Shown one piece after another: positions 1-7,596 of a stretch of DNA of 16,622 nucleotides (positions are counted from its first letter, which is position 1; each line of letters starts with the position of its first letter). This DNA is from Gammaproteobacteria bacterium. Lineage in GTDB: Bacteria > Pseudomonadota > Gammaproteobacteria > Arenicellales > JAOTYS01. Under the pieces are notes generated by a model. That model ran no database searches and had not been told where the DNA came from. It saw only the letters and a program-made list of their open reading frames with translations. Position numbers and translations under genes: made by a program. The stretch covers positions 1-16,622 of the forward strand of contig JAOTYS010000049.1 of the NCBI GenBank assembly GCA_029861795.1. Direction: 5' to 3'.

Positions 1-27
1 TGAAGCCTTGAGTTTCGTGACGGACTA

Positions 28-450
28 ACCATCGCCGCGCATTGAATCATCGCAACTCAATCGAAGCGCGACTCGCAATGCGTCGCTCAGAATGACGAGG
101 TCTCCCGTATAACGATCAAGCGTCGAGCGGATGATGTGGATCTCCTCGCCACGATCATGAGGTCTTACCCAGTTCGCACGAAAGAGACAGTCGAACTAGA
201 TGGTTTCCAATGCGGGATGTTCTGCTGACGGGCCGTTGCCGAGGCAAACGATGGTCCGGGGTTCGCCCAGATGTTTTCGCAACTCCGCAATGGTGTCGAT
301 TCGGCCAATACGGCCCTCTATAGAGCCATTACCACCGACTGCACAGCCAGAGTAGACCGTGACGTCGACGACAGAGCGTCTATACTTTTCTAACCACAGG
401 CGCTGAATTTGAGGCACTGCTAGAGACGCTTGTATGAGGAGCCGATAAAC
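28..450 (-). pseudogene. Decayed gene with an NGPS motif, possibly glycosyltransferase family 29-like
   Basis: On the minus strand the frame reads DVTVYSGCAVGGNGSIEGRI, then a stretch ending in TIVCLGNGPSAEHPALETI, then a TAG at 196-198. Without a shift it continues FDCLFRANW, then less familiar sequence to a second stop at 25-27. The NGPS motif followed by FDCLFRxNW about ten residues later is what I recall from bacterial sialyltransferase-like (GT29/MptE-like nucleotide-binding) proteins, so the TAG appears to interrupt a once continuous reading frame. The family is recalled from memory, not searched. The 5' boundary is unclear: the frame stays open up to 624, inside the oppositely oriented HD-GYP gene, and I place the recognisable part below about 450. 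No start codon or ribosome binding site could be assigned. A related remnant lies at 5522-5655. Confidence 0.55.
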
Positions 451-491
451 CCTCGTTGGTGACCCCGAAACCCTCAATAAGTATGGCCTGC

Positions 492-495
492 GAGG
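492..495 (+). promoter_or_regulatory. Ribosome binding site of the HD-GYP gene
   Basis: GAGG lies seven bases before the ATG at 503 and supports that start over internal ones. Confidence 0.6.
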
Positions 496-502
496 ATGAC
501 GT

Positions 503-2122
503 ATGAACACAGTGGTAGAAATCAATCCTGGCTCTGATGCGCTAGAAATTCCCAAAATAAATCTGCTGCACTCTTTGCGCTTCCGGATTTTGGCAATCGT
601 GGCCGGCTTCGTCCTGCTGATCACGGTAGCCTTTACTGCTTACACGATCGAGCAATTCGGTGAATCGACTGAATTGAGCATCTTGCACGAAGGACTGCTG
701 TTGTCGGACACGATCGAATCCAGTATCGGAGAATTGGCGGGCCGAGACGACATTCGTGGTATCCAAGCTTATCTTGACCGTTTAGCAGTAACCCGACAGA
801 CGAATGACATCGAGATAAATGTGCTGTTTCTGCGCGAAGACTACTCCGATATCGTCGCCAGCAATAACGCAGATAACCTTGAGGCGGCCGATCACGAGGA
901 ACATTTGGAAATCTTGGATGTGCTGAAAACAGGCAAACCGTCGATTTTCATCGATACAGAATATGGGGACGTTGATGCGGATGACAACCTCGCTGCTCGT
1001 GATGACCCCAGTCACCCGGACTATTACTTTCCGACCGGATATCGTTTCATCAGTATCACAACGCCATTAATTTCGAAAGGTCGCGGTGTAGGAAGTGTCA
1101 ACACTAAGTTATCGCTACGCTATCTTGATCAAAAATTGGCGGTCGTATACCGGAATATTGGTATTGTGCTGTGCGCCGGCTTGGTATTACTGATTGGTGG
1201 CATGGTTACCTATCTCAAGAGCACTTTGTTTAACCCGCTATGGAATGTCGCCCAGCACATCCAACGCTTTGGCATCGGGGCGCTTAGAGAGAAACTGAAT
1301 CCCGGCAATCGACACGATGAGATCGGGGTGCTCGTCACAGAATTCAACAACATGGTCGAACGCATTACCAAAGCGGAATCGCTCAATAGGCAATATCAGA
1401 AGAATTTGCAGCAATTGGTCATGGAGCGTACAAGCGAGTTAGCAGCGACTCAAGAGGCGACCATACAGTCTATGGCTTTGCTAGCAGAATATCGCGACCC
1501 AGAGACCGGAGGACATATCCAGCGCACTCAAAATTATGTAAAGACGCTCGCTGAGGAATTACGTGGACACCCTAAGTTCCGAGATTATTTCGATGAGGAA
1601 ACCATTGAATTGCTTTACAAATCGGCTCCACTGCACGATATCGGTAAAGTCGGTATTGCTGACAGGATACTCTTGAAACCAGGAAAGCTTACCGATGAAG
1701 AATTCGAAGAAATGAAAAAACACACCACTTTCGGACGCGATGCCATTGCAGCTGCAGAAGAAAAATTAGGATCAAACTCCTTTCTTCGCTTCGCAAAGGA
1801 AATCGCCTATTCGCATCAAGAAAAATGGGACGGCACGGGGTATCCACAGAATCTGAAAGGTGACGAAATTCCGGTATCCGGGCGGTTAATGGCCGTTGCC
1901 GATGTGTATGACGCGTTGATCAGCAGACGCTGTTACAAACCGCCGTTTACGCATGATGTGGCGGTGGACATGATTAGTCAGGGAAAAGGTAGTCATTTCG
2001 ATCCGGATATGGTGGACACGTTTCTAAAGCTCTCGGAGACCTTCCGGGATATCGCGATTAAGTATGCCGATTCTGATGAGGAGCGCGAAGCAGTGCTACG
2101 ACCGCAAGCTTTGGCAAGTTAG
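503..2122 (+). CDS. Membrane HAMP/HD-GYP cyclic-di-GMP phosphodiesterase
   Basis: A 539-residue inner-membrane signalling protein. Residues about 27-49 form a first membrane segment. About 50-215 form an extracytoplasmic sensor region, acidic and with a DYYFPTGYRFI stretch. Residues 219-240 are a second membrane segment, followed by a HAMP linker to about 293, a short coiled coil (about 295-325) and the HD-GYP domain (about 325-515). In that domain H338 (GGHIQRT), H378-D379 (HDIGKVG), H438 and the GYP triad at 446-448 (WDGTGYP) are all present, so the metal site looks intact. The family hydrolyses cyclic di-GMP to pGpG or GMP and thereby controls motility or exopolysaccharide production. The signal sensed is unknown. 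No partner overlaps it; the next gene converges on it. A link to the downstream polysaccharide genes is plausible but is inference. Confidence 0.93.
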   Translation: MNTVVEINPGSDALEIPKINLLHSLRFRILAIVAGFVLLITVAFTAYTIEQFGESTELSILHEGLLLSDTIESSIGELAGRDDIRGIQAYLDRLAVTRQTNDIEINVLFLREDYSDIVASNNADNLEAADHEEHLEILDVLKTGKPSIFIDTEYGDVDADDNLAARDDPSHPDYYFPTGYRFISITTPLISKGRGVGSVNTKLSLRYLDQKLAVVYRNIGIVLCAGLVLLIGGMVTYLKSTLFNPLWNVAQHIQRFGIGALREKLNPGNRHDEIGVLVTEFNNMVERITKAESLNRQYQKNLQQLVMERTSELAATQEATIQSMALLAEYRDPETGGHIQRTQNYVKTLAEELRGHPKFRDYFDEETIELLYKSAPLHDIGKVGIADRILLKPGKLTDEEFEEMKKHTTFGRDAIAAAEEKLGSNSFLRFAKEIAYSHQEKWDGTGYPQNLKGDEIPVSGRLMAVADVYDALISRRCYKPPFTHDVAVDMISQGKGSHFDPDMVDTFLKLSETFRDIAIKYADSDEEREAVLRPQALAS

Positions 2123-2273
2123 TAGATAATCCCCGTCTGTCGTTGCCGATTGTGTTGTTGGTGCTGTCGGCCACATAGTATTCGGCTTAACTCCTTTCGA
2201 ATAAATTGCCTCGTGGTGTTGTTGCGCTGAGCACTAATGTGATCGTTCGTCGCCATCTCACTTGCGAGTACCG

Positions 2274-3524
2274 TCAGACCGGCGGATGGCTACGGTGAGC
2301 CGCGGGTCTCAACGCGACGGCCATGAGTATCCAACCGATCAAAGCGTAGGCGGCGGCGATAACGCAGATGCTCTCCACCGAGAAACCTTCGTCCATCAAA
2401 CGCCCCATGATCACTGGCCCGAGGGCGCTGCCCAGCACTCCGATGGCGGCTACCATGCTCTTGACCGACCCGATGTAGGCGACGCCATAGATCTCCGCCC
2501 ATAGCGAAGTCATGACGGTGTATGAAAGACCGGTGTTCACGCCTATCAGCGCGAGATACACCGGGACGATCCAATGTGTTTGAAAAGCAGCAAGCGCCAG
2601 CATCGCGAGAATGAGTGGCGGAATGACGCCGTAGACCATTCGCACCGCCCTGAACCGATCGATCAGCGGGCCCGACAGGAGCGCTATTGTGATGGCGACC
2701 AATGCGTACACCGCGTAGTTGCCGGTGATCCAGGTATGGGACCAGCCTTTGAAGTCGGCGACGGTCAGGTGATGGAAGAACATTGCGGTGCCGATCATGG
2801 GGGGGGCGAGTAATCCCGGAAGGAGAAGATAGAAGCGGCTGTCACGAAGCACTTGCGCTTGGGTCCAGGATTGAATGACCGCCTGATGATCGCCCGCCTG
2901 GCGAGTGAGTCGTTGAAGATGCTGCCGATGCCGTTCGTCGTGCCCCGCCAGCAACCAACGAACCAACGGAATCAGAACGACCGCGACTAGAATCGCACAG
3001 GCAACGTAAGACCACCGCCACCCAACCAAGGCGATCAAGAAAACGGCGCCGACCGGCAGCAGCGCTTCGCCACAGGAAAATCCCATGGTGGCGATGGCGA
3101 GCGCGCGGCCCCGCCCCTCCTCGAAGTAGCGGGCCATGCTGCTCATCGCGGTGTGACTCATGAGACCTTGCCCGGATTGGCGCAGGAGAAAAATGGCGGC
3201 GATGAGCATCAGTGGGCCGTTTACCAGAGCAGTGAACAAACCAGCGAAGATCATCAACGCGCAGACCAGGGTGGTGTACAGCCTGAGGTCCATTTGATCG
3301 ATCTTTCGACCGGTGAAAGGCAAGAGCAGGGCGCTCGCCAGAGTTCCTATCAAATAGATGAATCCCCAAGAGGTGTGGCTCAACCCAAACTCAGAACGCA
3401 GCGCCGGCCCGAAGAGTCCGATGAAAAACGTCTGCCCGAAACTTGACGCGAACCCCATGGTGAATCCGAACGCGACGAATCGACGATTGTCGGCGATGAA
3501 TCTGAAATAAGCGGCTAGCGGCAT
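2274..3524 (-). CDS. Major facilitator superfamily transporter
   Basis: A 416-residue polytopic membrane protein with about twelve hydrophobic segments. The pattern fits MFS secondary transporters: a motif-A-like loop (GRKIDQMDLR, about residues 72-81) between segments 2 and 3, a GRGRALAIATMG stretch after segment 4, and a basic cytoplasmic loop rich in His, Arg and Gln (about residues 194-222) between the two six-helix halves. Members of this group (monocarboxylate or oxalate-formate type) move small solutes with protons; the substrate cannot be read from the sequence. The ATG at 3524 is the only start that keeps the whole first helix, though no good Shine-Dalgarno sequence precedes it. The gene stands alone and converges on the HD-GYP gene across about 150 bases without a clear terminator. 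Confidence 0.88.
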   Translation of the reverse strand: MPLAAYFRFIADNRRFVAFGFTMGFASSFGQTFFIGLFGPALRSEFGLSHTSWGFIYLIGTLASALLLPFTGRKIDQMDLRLYTTLVCALMIFAGLFTALVNGPLMLIAAIFLLRQSGQGLMSHTAMSSMARYFEEGRGRALAIATMGFSCGEALLPVGAVFLIALVGWRWSYVACAILVAVVLIPLVRWLLAGHDERHRQHLQRLTRQAGDHQAVIQSWTQAQVLRDSRFYLLLPGLLAPPMIGTAMFFHHLTVADFKGWSHTWITGNYAVYALVAITIALLSGPLIDRFRAVRMVYGVIPPLILAMLALAAFQTHWIVPVYLALIGVNTGLSYTVMTSLWAEIYGVAYIGSVKSMVAAIGVLGSALGPVIMGRLMDEGFSVESICVIAAAYALIGWILMAVALRPAAHRSHPPV

Positions 3525-3907
3525 TGGCGGCGAGTAAGAGCCAGTCGAGCCGTGGTTGGAGCTGAAATCAAGATCGAAGCGGCAAGCGGCTTGCGCAGGA
3601 CCACTCGAGAAAGTTCACCGGATTGTAGACCGGCAGGCTAACCAATGTGGACTCTATTCCGCCCGGAAACCGGTGATTATAAGTGGCGAAACAGTGTTGA
3701 TCGCGCCCGAGTGACGATGAAGCGCGGGGATAAAGAAAGGGGATCGTTGCCGCCGCATTTGACAAAGCGCGTCCTGGCGACACGTACGACCCGACATCTA
3801 ATCCAGTAGGGAACTACCCTAAATCTTGTTTTTATCGTTGTTCTAAGGCGACGTTAGTGTCCGGATCTTTCCCTCGTCTGGCGCCGATTTGGCTGGCGCT
3901 ACTGATG
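3525..3907. other. Gene-poor gap of 383 bases
   Basis: This is the upstream region of the MFS gene, so it should hold that gene's promoter, but I could not pick a convincing -35/-10 pair. Short hairpins occur (GCAAGC/GCTTGC at 3582-3594; TAGGG/CCCTA at 3807-3821), both too small to interpret. Reading frames here are short, compositionally odd and match no family I know. Confidence 0.5.
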
Positions 3908-4756
3908 TCACCTACTCATCGTCGGTTCAAATTCTCGCCAAGCGCGCACGACATATTTCGCCTTCAATGTGTGCTTTCCCGGAAAGAGGCACAACTCGAG
4001 AAGCTTTCCATTGTCATCTACCTGTCTCGAGCATTGCAGCTCTGCCGACTGCTCGGTCTCGATCGGTCGGTAGCCTCCGGCGTGTGCCAAGAGTTCGACT
4101 GCTTCGTACACGTCGCCCTGATGGCCGTCTTTGATCTTCCTCCCGTGTAGCGGCACCATCGTATCGTCCTTCCCGTGATAGTGGACGAGATTGACGGATC
4201 CGGTCGGGCAGTTTTCCGGGATTGGCTCCCAGAATGTACCGGACATCGGTACGAAACCAGCAAACGAGGAGCCTCGATAGCAAGCGAGATGCCAGACCAT
4301 CATCGCGCCGGATGAGAAACCAGAGACCACGAGTCTTGTCCGATCGACAGCAAAGCGTTGCGCCAAGTCTTCGATCAGCGCGTCGAAGTAGGGCAATTCA
4401 TCAACGCCCTCGATCGAGTCAATGCTTGGCACGCCCGGAATATTCCATTCGACACCGGCCGCTTGCGCAGCGACGAATACCACTCCAAGCTGCGAGGCGA
4501 GGTCCGTCAATGCAGTATTTTTCATCACACCGCCGCTGCTACCGCGATAACCATGTACGAAGATGATTGCTCCAATCGACTTGGTGCCGTCGTAGTCTTT
4601 AGGCAACGCTACGCGATAGGTTCGATCACCGATGATGCAATCCGTATCGGGGCAAGCCGTTGCGTCGGAAGTCATGGCAGCAAAGAGTGCGATCAGTGAT
4701 ATCGCGGATATCGGCGAGTTTGTCATGATTCGACGTCCAATTGTGGATGCAATCAA
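3908..4756 (-). CDS. Secreted alpha/beta-hydrolase, LpqC/PHB-depolymerase-like esterase
   Basis: A 282-residue predicted exported esterase. The GFSSGAMM nucleophile elbow places the catalytic serine at residue 148. HGKDDTMVP gives the acid (Asp198) and FPGKHTL the histidine (His262), a full triad in the usual order. The oxyanion region is IIFVHGYRG. The family cleaves ester bonds in polyhydroxyalkanoate oligomers, feruloyl or acetyl esters of polysaccharides, or similar substrates. I chose the TTG at 4756 because GAGGG (minus strand of 4766-4770) lies nine bases upstream and because the ten extra residues supply the Arg-Arg needed by the signal peptide. The later ATG at 4726 would leave a signal peptide with no positive charge, but remains possible. 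Cleavage is likely after the ALFAAMTSDATA stretch. It is transcribed alone, and the true substrate is unknown. Confidence 0.82.
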   Translation of the reverse strand: MIASTIGRRIMTNSPISAISLIALFAAMTSDATACPDTDCIIGDRTYRVALPKDYDGTKSIGAIIFVHGYRGSSGGVMKNTALTDLASQLGVVFVAAQAAGVEWNIPGVPSIDSIEGVDELPYFDALIEDLAQRFAVDRTRLVVSGFSSGAMMVWHLACYRGSSFAGFVPMSGTFWEPIPENCPTGSVNLVHYHGKDDTMVPLHGRKIKDGHQGDVYEAVELLAHAGGYRPIETEQSAELQCSRQVDDNGKLLELCLFPGKHTLKAKYVVRAWREFEPTMSR

Positions 4757-5173
4757 AGCTGGTGACCCTCTTTTGTGACAGAGAATACATCATTTGGAAG
4801 CTATACGTAGAAACTCAGTTTCTGCCGCCAGTGCCGATGTATGATGGCGTGGTGCAAAGTTGTTGACAGGCGCCGCGGTTCAGACCCCGCGAGGATTGGT
4901 CACATGTCCGCTACGCGCTGGGGATTGATGTGCGCGTCGCGAACAAGGATGACGACCGAGTTTTGCCCGAAACGCTTGGGTTATTGCGGTGCAGCAGTAT
5001 CCTCACCGCACGCCCCAAACGCAGCGGGCCGAATGCAGATGAGTAGTTGCGCCAACGTATAGCACGAGTTACAGGTCGACATGTCCGGGTTCATTTACTG
5101 GCGGGTGCACGCTCGAATATCTAGAATGGTTTAACGAATTAATCTCCTCCCAGTGGGTGGGTACAGTTCAGCG
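4757..5173. other. Gene-poor gap of about 0.4 kb between esterase and ACP
   Basis: It holds the upstream regions of the esterase (minus) and the ACP gene (plus). A small perfect hairpin AGAAAC-TCA-GTTTCT lies at 4809-4823. The only reading frame of note, 4841-5062 on the plus strand, has no recognisable domain and no convincing ribosome binding site. I see no RNA gene or terminator. Confidence 0.5.
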
Positions 5174-5461
5174 ATGAAACAGAATTTAGCGCAAGATCTC
5201 TTAGTGCGTATCCAAGCAATTTTCAGCGAGCAGCTGCGGGAATCTTCGATCGACACACCGGAAATTGCCGTCGATACTCCCCTTCTGGGAAAGGGAGTAG
5301 GTCTGGATTCGATAGAGGCGTTGGCATTAGTGACTCGGATCGAAGAGGAATTTGGGATTTTTTTTGACGACGAAGAGCTAACTGTAGAGCTTTTTCGGAC
5401 TATCGGTACTTTAGCGGAACAAGTACGCAGAAAACTTGCTGAGACTAGCGTGACGGGGTGA
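5174..5461 (+). CDS. Acyl carrier protein, stand-alone
   Basis: A 95-residue acidic, helical protein of normal ACP length. The GVGLDSIEALAL motif carries the serine (residue 46) that takes the 4'-phosphopantetheine arm; helix III and the acidic DDEEL turn follow as expected. ACPs carry acyl chains as thioesters on this arm. The sequence is not that of the housekeeping fatty-acid ACP (no fab gene is nearby); it resembles the ACPs found in extracellular-polysaccharide and exosortase-type gene clusters, which is recalled family knowledge. An in-frame GTG at 5153 would add seven residues; the ATG at 5174 starts just before the first helix and is preferred, although the ribosome binding site is weak for both. 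The gene ends three bases before a truncated reading frame that may once have been its enzymatic partner. Confidence 0.88.
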   Translation: MKQNLAQDLLVRIQAIFSEQLRESSIDTPEIAVDTPLLGKGVGLDSIEALALVTRIEEEFGIFFDDEELTVELFRTIGTLAEQVRRKLAETSVTG

Positions 5462-5464
5462 CCT

Positions 5465-5521
5465 ATGTTGACGCCAACCCAGCTAGTTGCGGAAGTGACC
5501 GCGCGCTATCCGCAGCAGTGA
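5465..5521 (+). pseudogene. 18-codon stub after the ACP gene, possibly the 5' end of an adenylate-forming enzyme
   Basis: An ATG three bases after the ACP stop opens a frame reading MLTPTQLVAEVTARYPQQ, then TGA. The amphipathic start ending in ARYP resembles the N-termini of AMP-binding acyl-CoA/acyl-ACP synthetases, which often follow ACP genes in such clusters. The frame closes just where a remnant of an unrelated minus-strand gene begins (about 5522), so this looks like a gene beheaded by a rearrangement. With only 18 residues the family call is a guess; the stub itself and its tight spacing to the ACP are directly visible. Confidence 0.35.
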
Positions 5522-5655
5522 CTAAACTCTCGTATCCGATTTGAGATTGAGTCAATACAGCCCTCCATAAGGGGATCATAGCCGATTACACAGCCACAGT
5601 AGATCGTGACGTCCAGGAAACAGAGGGCAAGGCATGCCGGACTTGAGCGGCGCAC
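5522..5655 (-). pseudogene. Second remnant of the gene family decayed at 28-450
   Basis: The minus strand here reads LDVTIYCGCVIG, then EGCIDSI, against VDVTVYSGCAVG and EGRIGRI in the remnant at the window start. At DNA level 5582-5613 matches 335-366 at 28 of 32 bases, with weaker similarity on both sides and a two-base length difference just upstream in the gene direction that breaks the frame. Only about 40 codons remain and the NGPS part is missing. It ends against the ACP stub on one side and the sulfotransferase fragment on the other, so it is a scrap left at a recombination boundary. Confidence 0.55.
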
Positions 5656-5693
5656 TGATTTGAATTCCGATCTGGCACAGAGGCCTTCCGCAC

Positions 5694-5966
5694 ATGTCTA
5701 AAGTTTTTGGGATCGGGTTGAGCAAAACAGGAACGACTAGTCTTGCGGCGGCGTTGACCGAGCTGGGTTACAGGACCCGGCACTACGTCGATACGTCGAT
5801 TGCCAGTGAGGTCGTTGAACAGATCAAGCAGTGTAACTACAGGCTTCCGGGACTCGGCGAAGAGGTTGACGCTTGGGTCGATACAATGGCCAAACTGACA
5901 TCATTGGCGGCCGGATCGAGCCATATCAGCCTGCAACTGCTATTGAACGATTTGCTGGTAGCCTGA
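5694..5966 (+). pseudogene. Sulfotransferase 5' fragment, truncated by fusion
   Basis: The frame starts MSKVFGIGLSKTGTTSLAAA, the classic 5'-phosphosulfate-binding loop of PAPS-dependent sulfotransferases (GxSKTGTTS), followed by LGYRTRHY and a stretch NYRLPGLGEEVDAWVDT that still fits the family. After about residue 63 (near 5885) similarity stops and the frame runs on for about 27 unrelated residues to a TGA at 5964-5966. Family members are usually 200 or more residues, so most of the protein, including the 3'-phosphate site, is lost. The DNA after the break belongs to a glycosyltransferase in another frame. The intact parent presumably sulfated a glycan, which is inference from the neighbourhood. 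Confidence 0.7.
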
Positions 5967-6460
5967 TGAACCAAGAGGCAGCCGTCTATCACAAGACGAA
6001 GCCCTATGTGATAACTGCAAACATGCTCGCTCGACGGCCCGATCTTCTCCGTCTGGGGCTGTTCGACGATGGACTGCTACGTGGTCAGGACATCGACCTG
6101 TCTGTGCGTGCGCACTTTGACTACGGGCTGCGGCTGGGCTATGCGAATCGAGCAGTCGTTGGCCACGTGAACGTCAACACGGTCCGGGCGCTGTTCGGGA
6201 AGGGCGAGCAACATGGTCTGGCACGTTTCAACGTACTCGGCAAGCATTCGCGAAGAATCGGGCTAACGCGATTGGAATCGCTGTTGCAACTGAATGTGAA
6301 CCTAACCATCTTGGGCAACTTGCTGCTTTCGCAGGGACTTCCGTTGGCATCGATGTTTGGCGGCGCTACCACGGTGAACAAGTGCCGGGCCTGCTTATAC
6401 CAAGGCATATTCGACTTGGGAAAACAATGGGGTCTCCTGAAAGCGATGATTTGTCACTGA
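5873..6460 (+). pseudogene. Family 2 glycosyltransferase, 3' fragment lacking the nucleotide-sugar domain
   Basis: From about 5885 this frame reads DIIGGRIEPYQP, then KPYVITANMLARR, LGLFDD and GQDIDLSVRAHF, and later AVVGHVN, all typical of the C-terminal half of GT-A family 2 glycosyltransferases: the acceptor and QD-type catalytic region followed by hydrophobic membrane-associated helices. The N-terminal half, with the VIPTYN strand and the metal-binding DxD, is absent; an in-frame TGA lies at 5867-5869 and a sulfotransferase fragment in another frame fills its place. Translation could restart at the ATG at 5966-5968, which overlaps the sulfotransferase stop as TGATG, giving about 164 residues, but such a product would lack donor binding. 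It is treated as non-functional. The remaining frame is clean over about 190 codons, so the break is probably recent. Confidence 0.72.
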
Positions 6461-6744
6461 ACGAAGCTGCACTTAGGAGAAATCCTGCGTTGATCTACTG
6501 ACCTGAGGAAGATTGGCAACCTACAAAACAGGCTGGACTCACTGTCGATAAATTTCTGCGGGTCCGCAGCTGAACACGGCAGCACCGGACCGAGGACGAG
6601 TGGGCCGCGGTGCGGTACATGTATAATTCCTCATATAGACGCCCGTTGTGTGATTTTGTCTTTTCTATCGGGAAAAAGTCGAAATGGGCAGCGGGCCATT
6701 TCGATTCAGATATTTGTCGGTACAGGGGGCGATCTCTAACGTCA
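6461..6744. other. Gap of 284 bases between glycosyltransferase fragment and intact glycosyltransferase
   Basis: No gene could be supported. The frame of the next gene stays open upstream to a GTG at 6610, but the residues it would add do not resemble the family. A short frame ending KQAGLTVDKFLRVRS near 6574 could be another scrap of a gene; nothing identifies it. Confidence 0.4.
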
Positions 6745-7581
6745 ATGGAGCCACAAGCCAGTGTCATTATCCCCCTCCTCAATCAGCCCGACAAATGGTT
6801 GGAGCAGTGCGTTGATTCTGCAATTGGACAGACCGTCCATTGCGAAGTGATCGTCGTGGTGTCTTCTCGGACAGGTCCTTCTAATATCGATACTCTGAAA
6901 CGAAAAAATGCTGAATCACTACTCATTGTTCCTGAGGACGGGGAAAGCTTTCCTATAGCGCTGAACACTGGAATCCACAAGGCTTCTACTGATCGTGTCA
7001 GATTTTTGCTATCCGACGACTGGCTTGAGCCCAACGCCGTGGAGAAATGTCTAAGTCATTCTAAGGACATTGTCAGTACCAACAAAACTCAGTACGACGC
7101 TACTGGAACGAAGCGCCTTAGGACGCACCGATCGCCCAGGATGATGGCAGGATTTCACCGAATGCGTACGTTAGAGGAGAAAGCGGACTATTTGACCCAT
7201 TTTTTCCTGTTTGAACGGGAGACGTTGCGCGCAGTCGGCGGAGTTGACGAAACCATTGGGCTCACGGGATCGGACGACTACGATTTGATTTGGACCTTAC
7301 TCGAACATGGGGCGACCGTCGGTATCGTCGAAATGAGCCTCTACAACAAGCGAGATCACTCGGGTTCAAGATTGACATTGCGCTCCCCGGAGGAACAAGT
7401 TGAAGACTTTAAGAAAATTCTCGACAAACATGGGGTCTTCGGGAAGCAAAGGGAACGCCTCATCCGGGCCAAGTCGAAATGGTTCGGAGCGCCTCTACAC
7501 GTCGCTGCACAGAAGATGAGAGAGGAGCAAGCACTCTGGCATCGATGGAAACGAGCAATGGGCCGGATATTCTCGCGGTAG
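6745..7581 (+). CDS. Family 2 glycosyltransferase
   Basis: A 278-residue cytoplasmic or membrane-associated glycosyltransferase. The ATG at 6745 is chosen because the product then begins directly before the first beta strand (ASVIIPLLNQPDKWLEQCVD), as in most family members; an upstream GTG at 6610 would add 45 atypical residues. Following the GT-A fold: a nucleotide-sugar strand (EVIVVVSS), an N-G-like segment (ALNTGIHKAS), and the metal-binding motif LLSDDWLEP with Asp91-Asp92. Later GLTGSDDYDLIWTLLEHG corresponds to the catalytic acidic region. The family moves a sugar from a nucleotide donor onto a growing glycan; donor and acceptor are unknown. A purine-rich AGGGGGC lies about 14 bases upstream, rather far for a ribosome binding site. 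It converges on the methyltransferase with only 15 bases between their stops. Confidence 0.85.
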   Translation: MEPQASVIIPLLNQPDKWLEQCVDSAIGQTVHCEVIVVVSSRTGPSNIDTLKRKNAESLLIVPEDGESFPIALNTGIHKASTDRVRFLLSDDWLEPNAVEKCLSHSKDIVSTNKTQYDATGTKRLRTHRSPRMMAGFHRMRTLEEKADYLTHFFLFERETLRAVGGVDETIGLTGSDDYDLIWTLLEHGATVGIVEMSLYNKRDHSGSRLTLRSPEEQVEDFKKILDKHGVFGKQRERLIRAKSKWFGAPLHVAAQKMREEQALWHRWKRAMGRIFSR

Positions 7582-7590
7582 CCGCGGGAG
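7572..7590. terminator. Small GC hairpin at the convergent stop codons
   Basis: CTCGCGG and CCGCGGGAG pair with one bulged G around the TAG stop of the glycosyltransferase. A T-rich but broken stretch (TTCTCTCTAT) follows on the plus strand. It may serve as a weak terminator; the missing clean T run keeps confidence low. Confidence 0.25.
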
Positions 7591-7596
7591 TTCTCT

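Noticed and set aside
61..110. GCGACTCGCAATGCGTCGC hairpin followed by CGCTCAGAATGACG, resembling a dispersed repeat
   Set aside because: It lies within the extension of the decayed gene's frame, the stem has an internal loop and no second copy is in the window; too little to call a repeat.
3568..3783. 71-codon minus-strand frame in the gap upstream of the MFS gene
   Set aside because: No family resemblance, no ribosome binding site, and composition unlike the neighbouring genes.
4841..5062. 73-codon plus-strand frame in the gap before the ACP gene
   Set aside because: No recognisable motif, low-complexity basic start and no Shine-Dalgarno; probably chance.
6610..6744. N-terminal extension of the plus-strand glycosyltransferase from GTG 6610
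   Set aside because: The 45 added residues do not resemble family N-termini, and the first beta strand lies right after ATG 6745.
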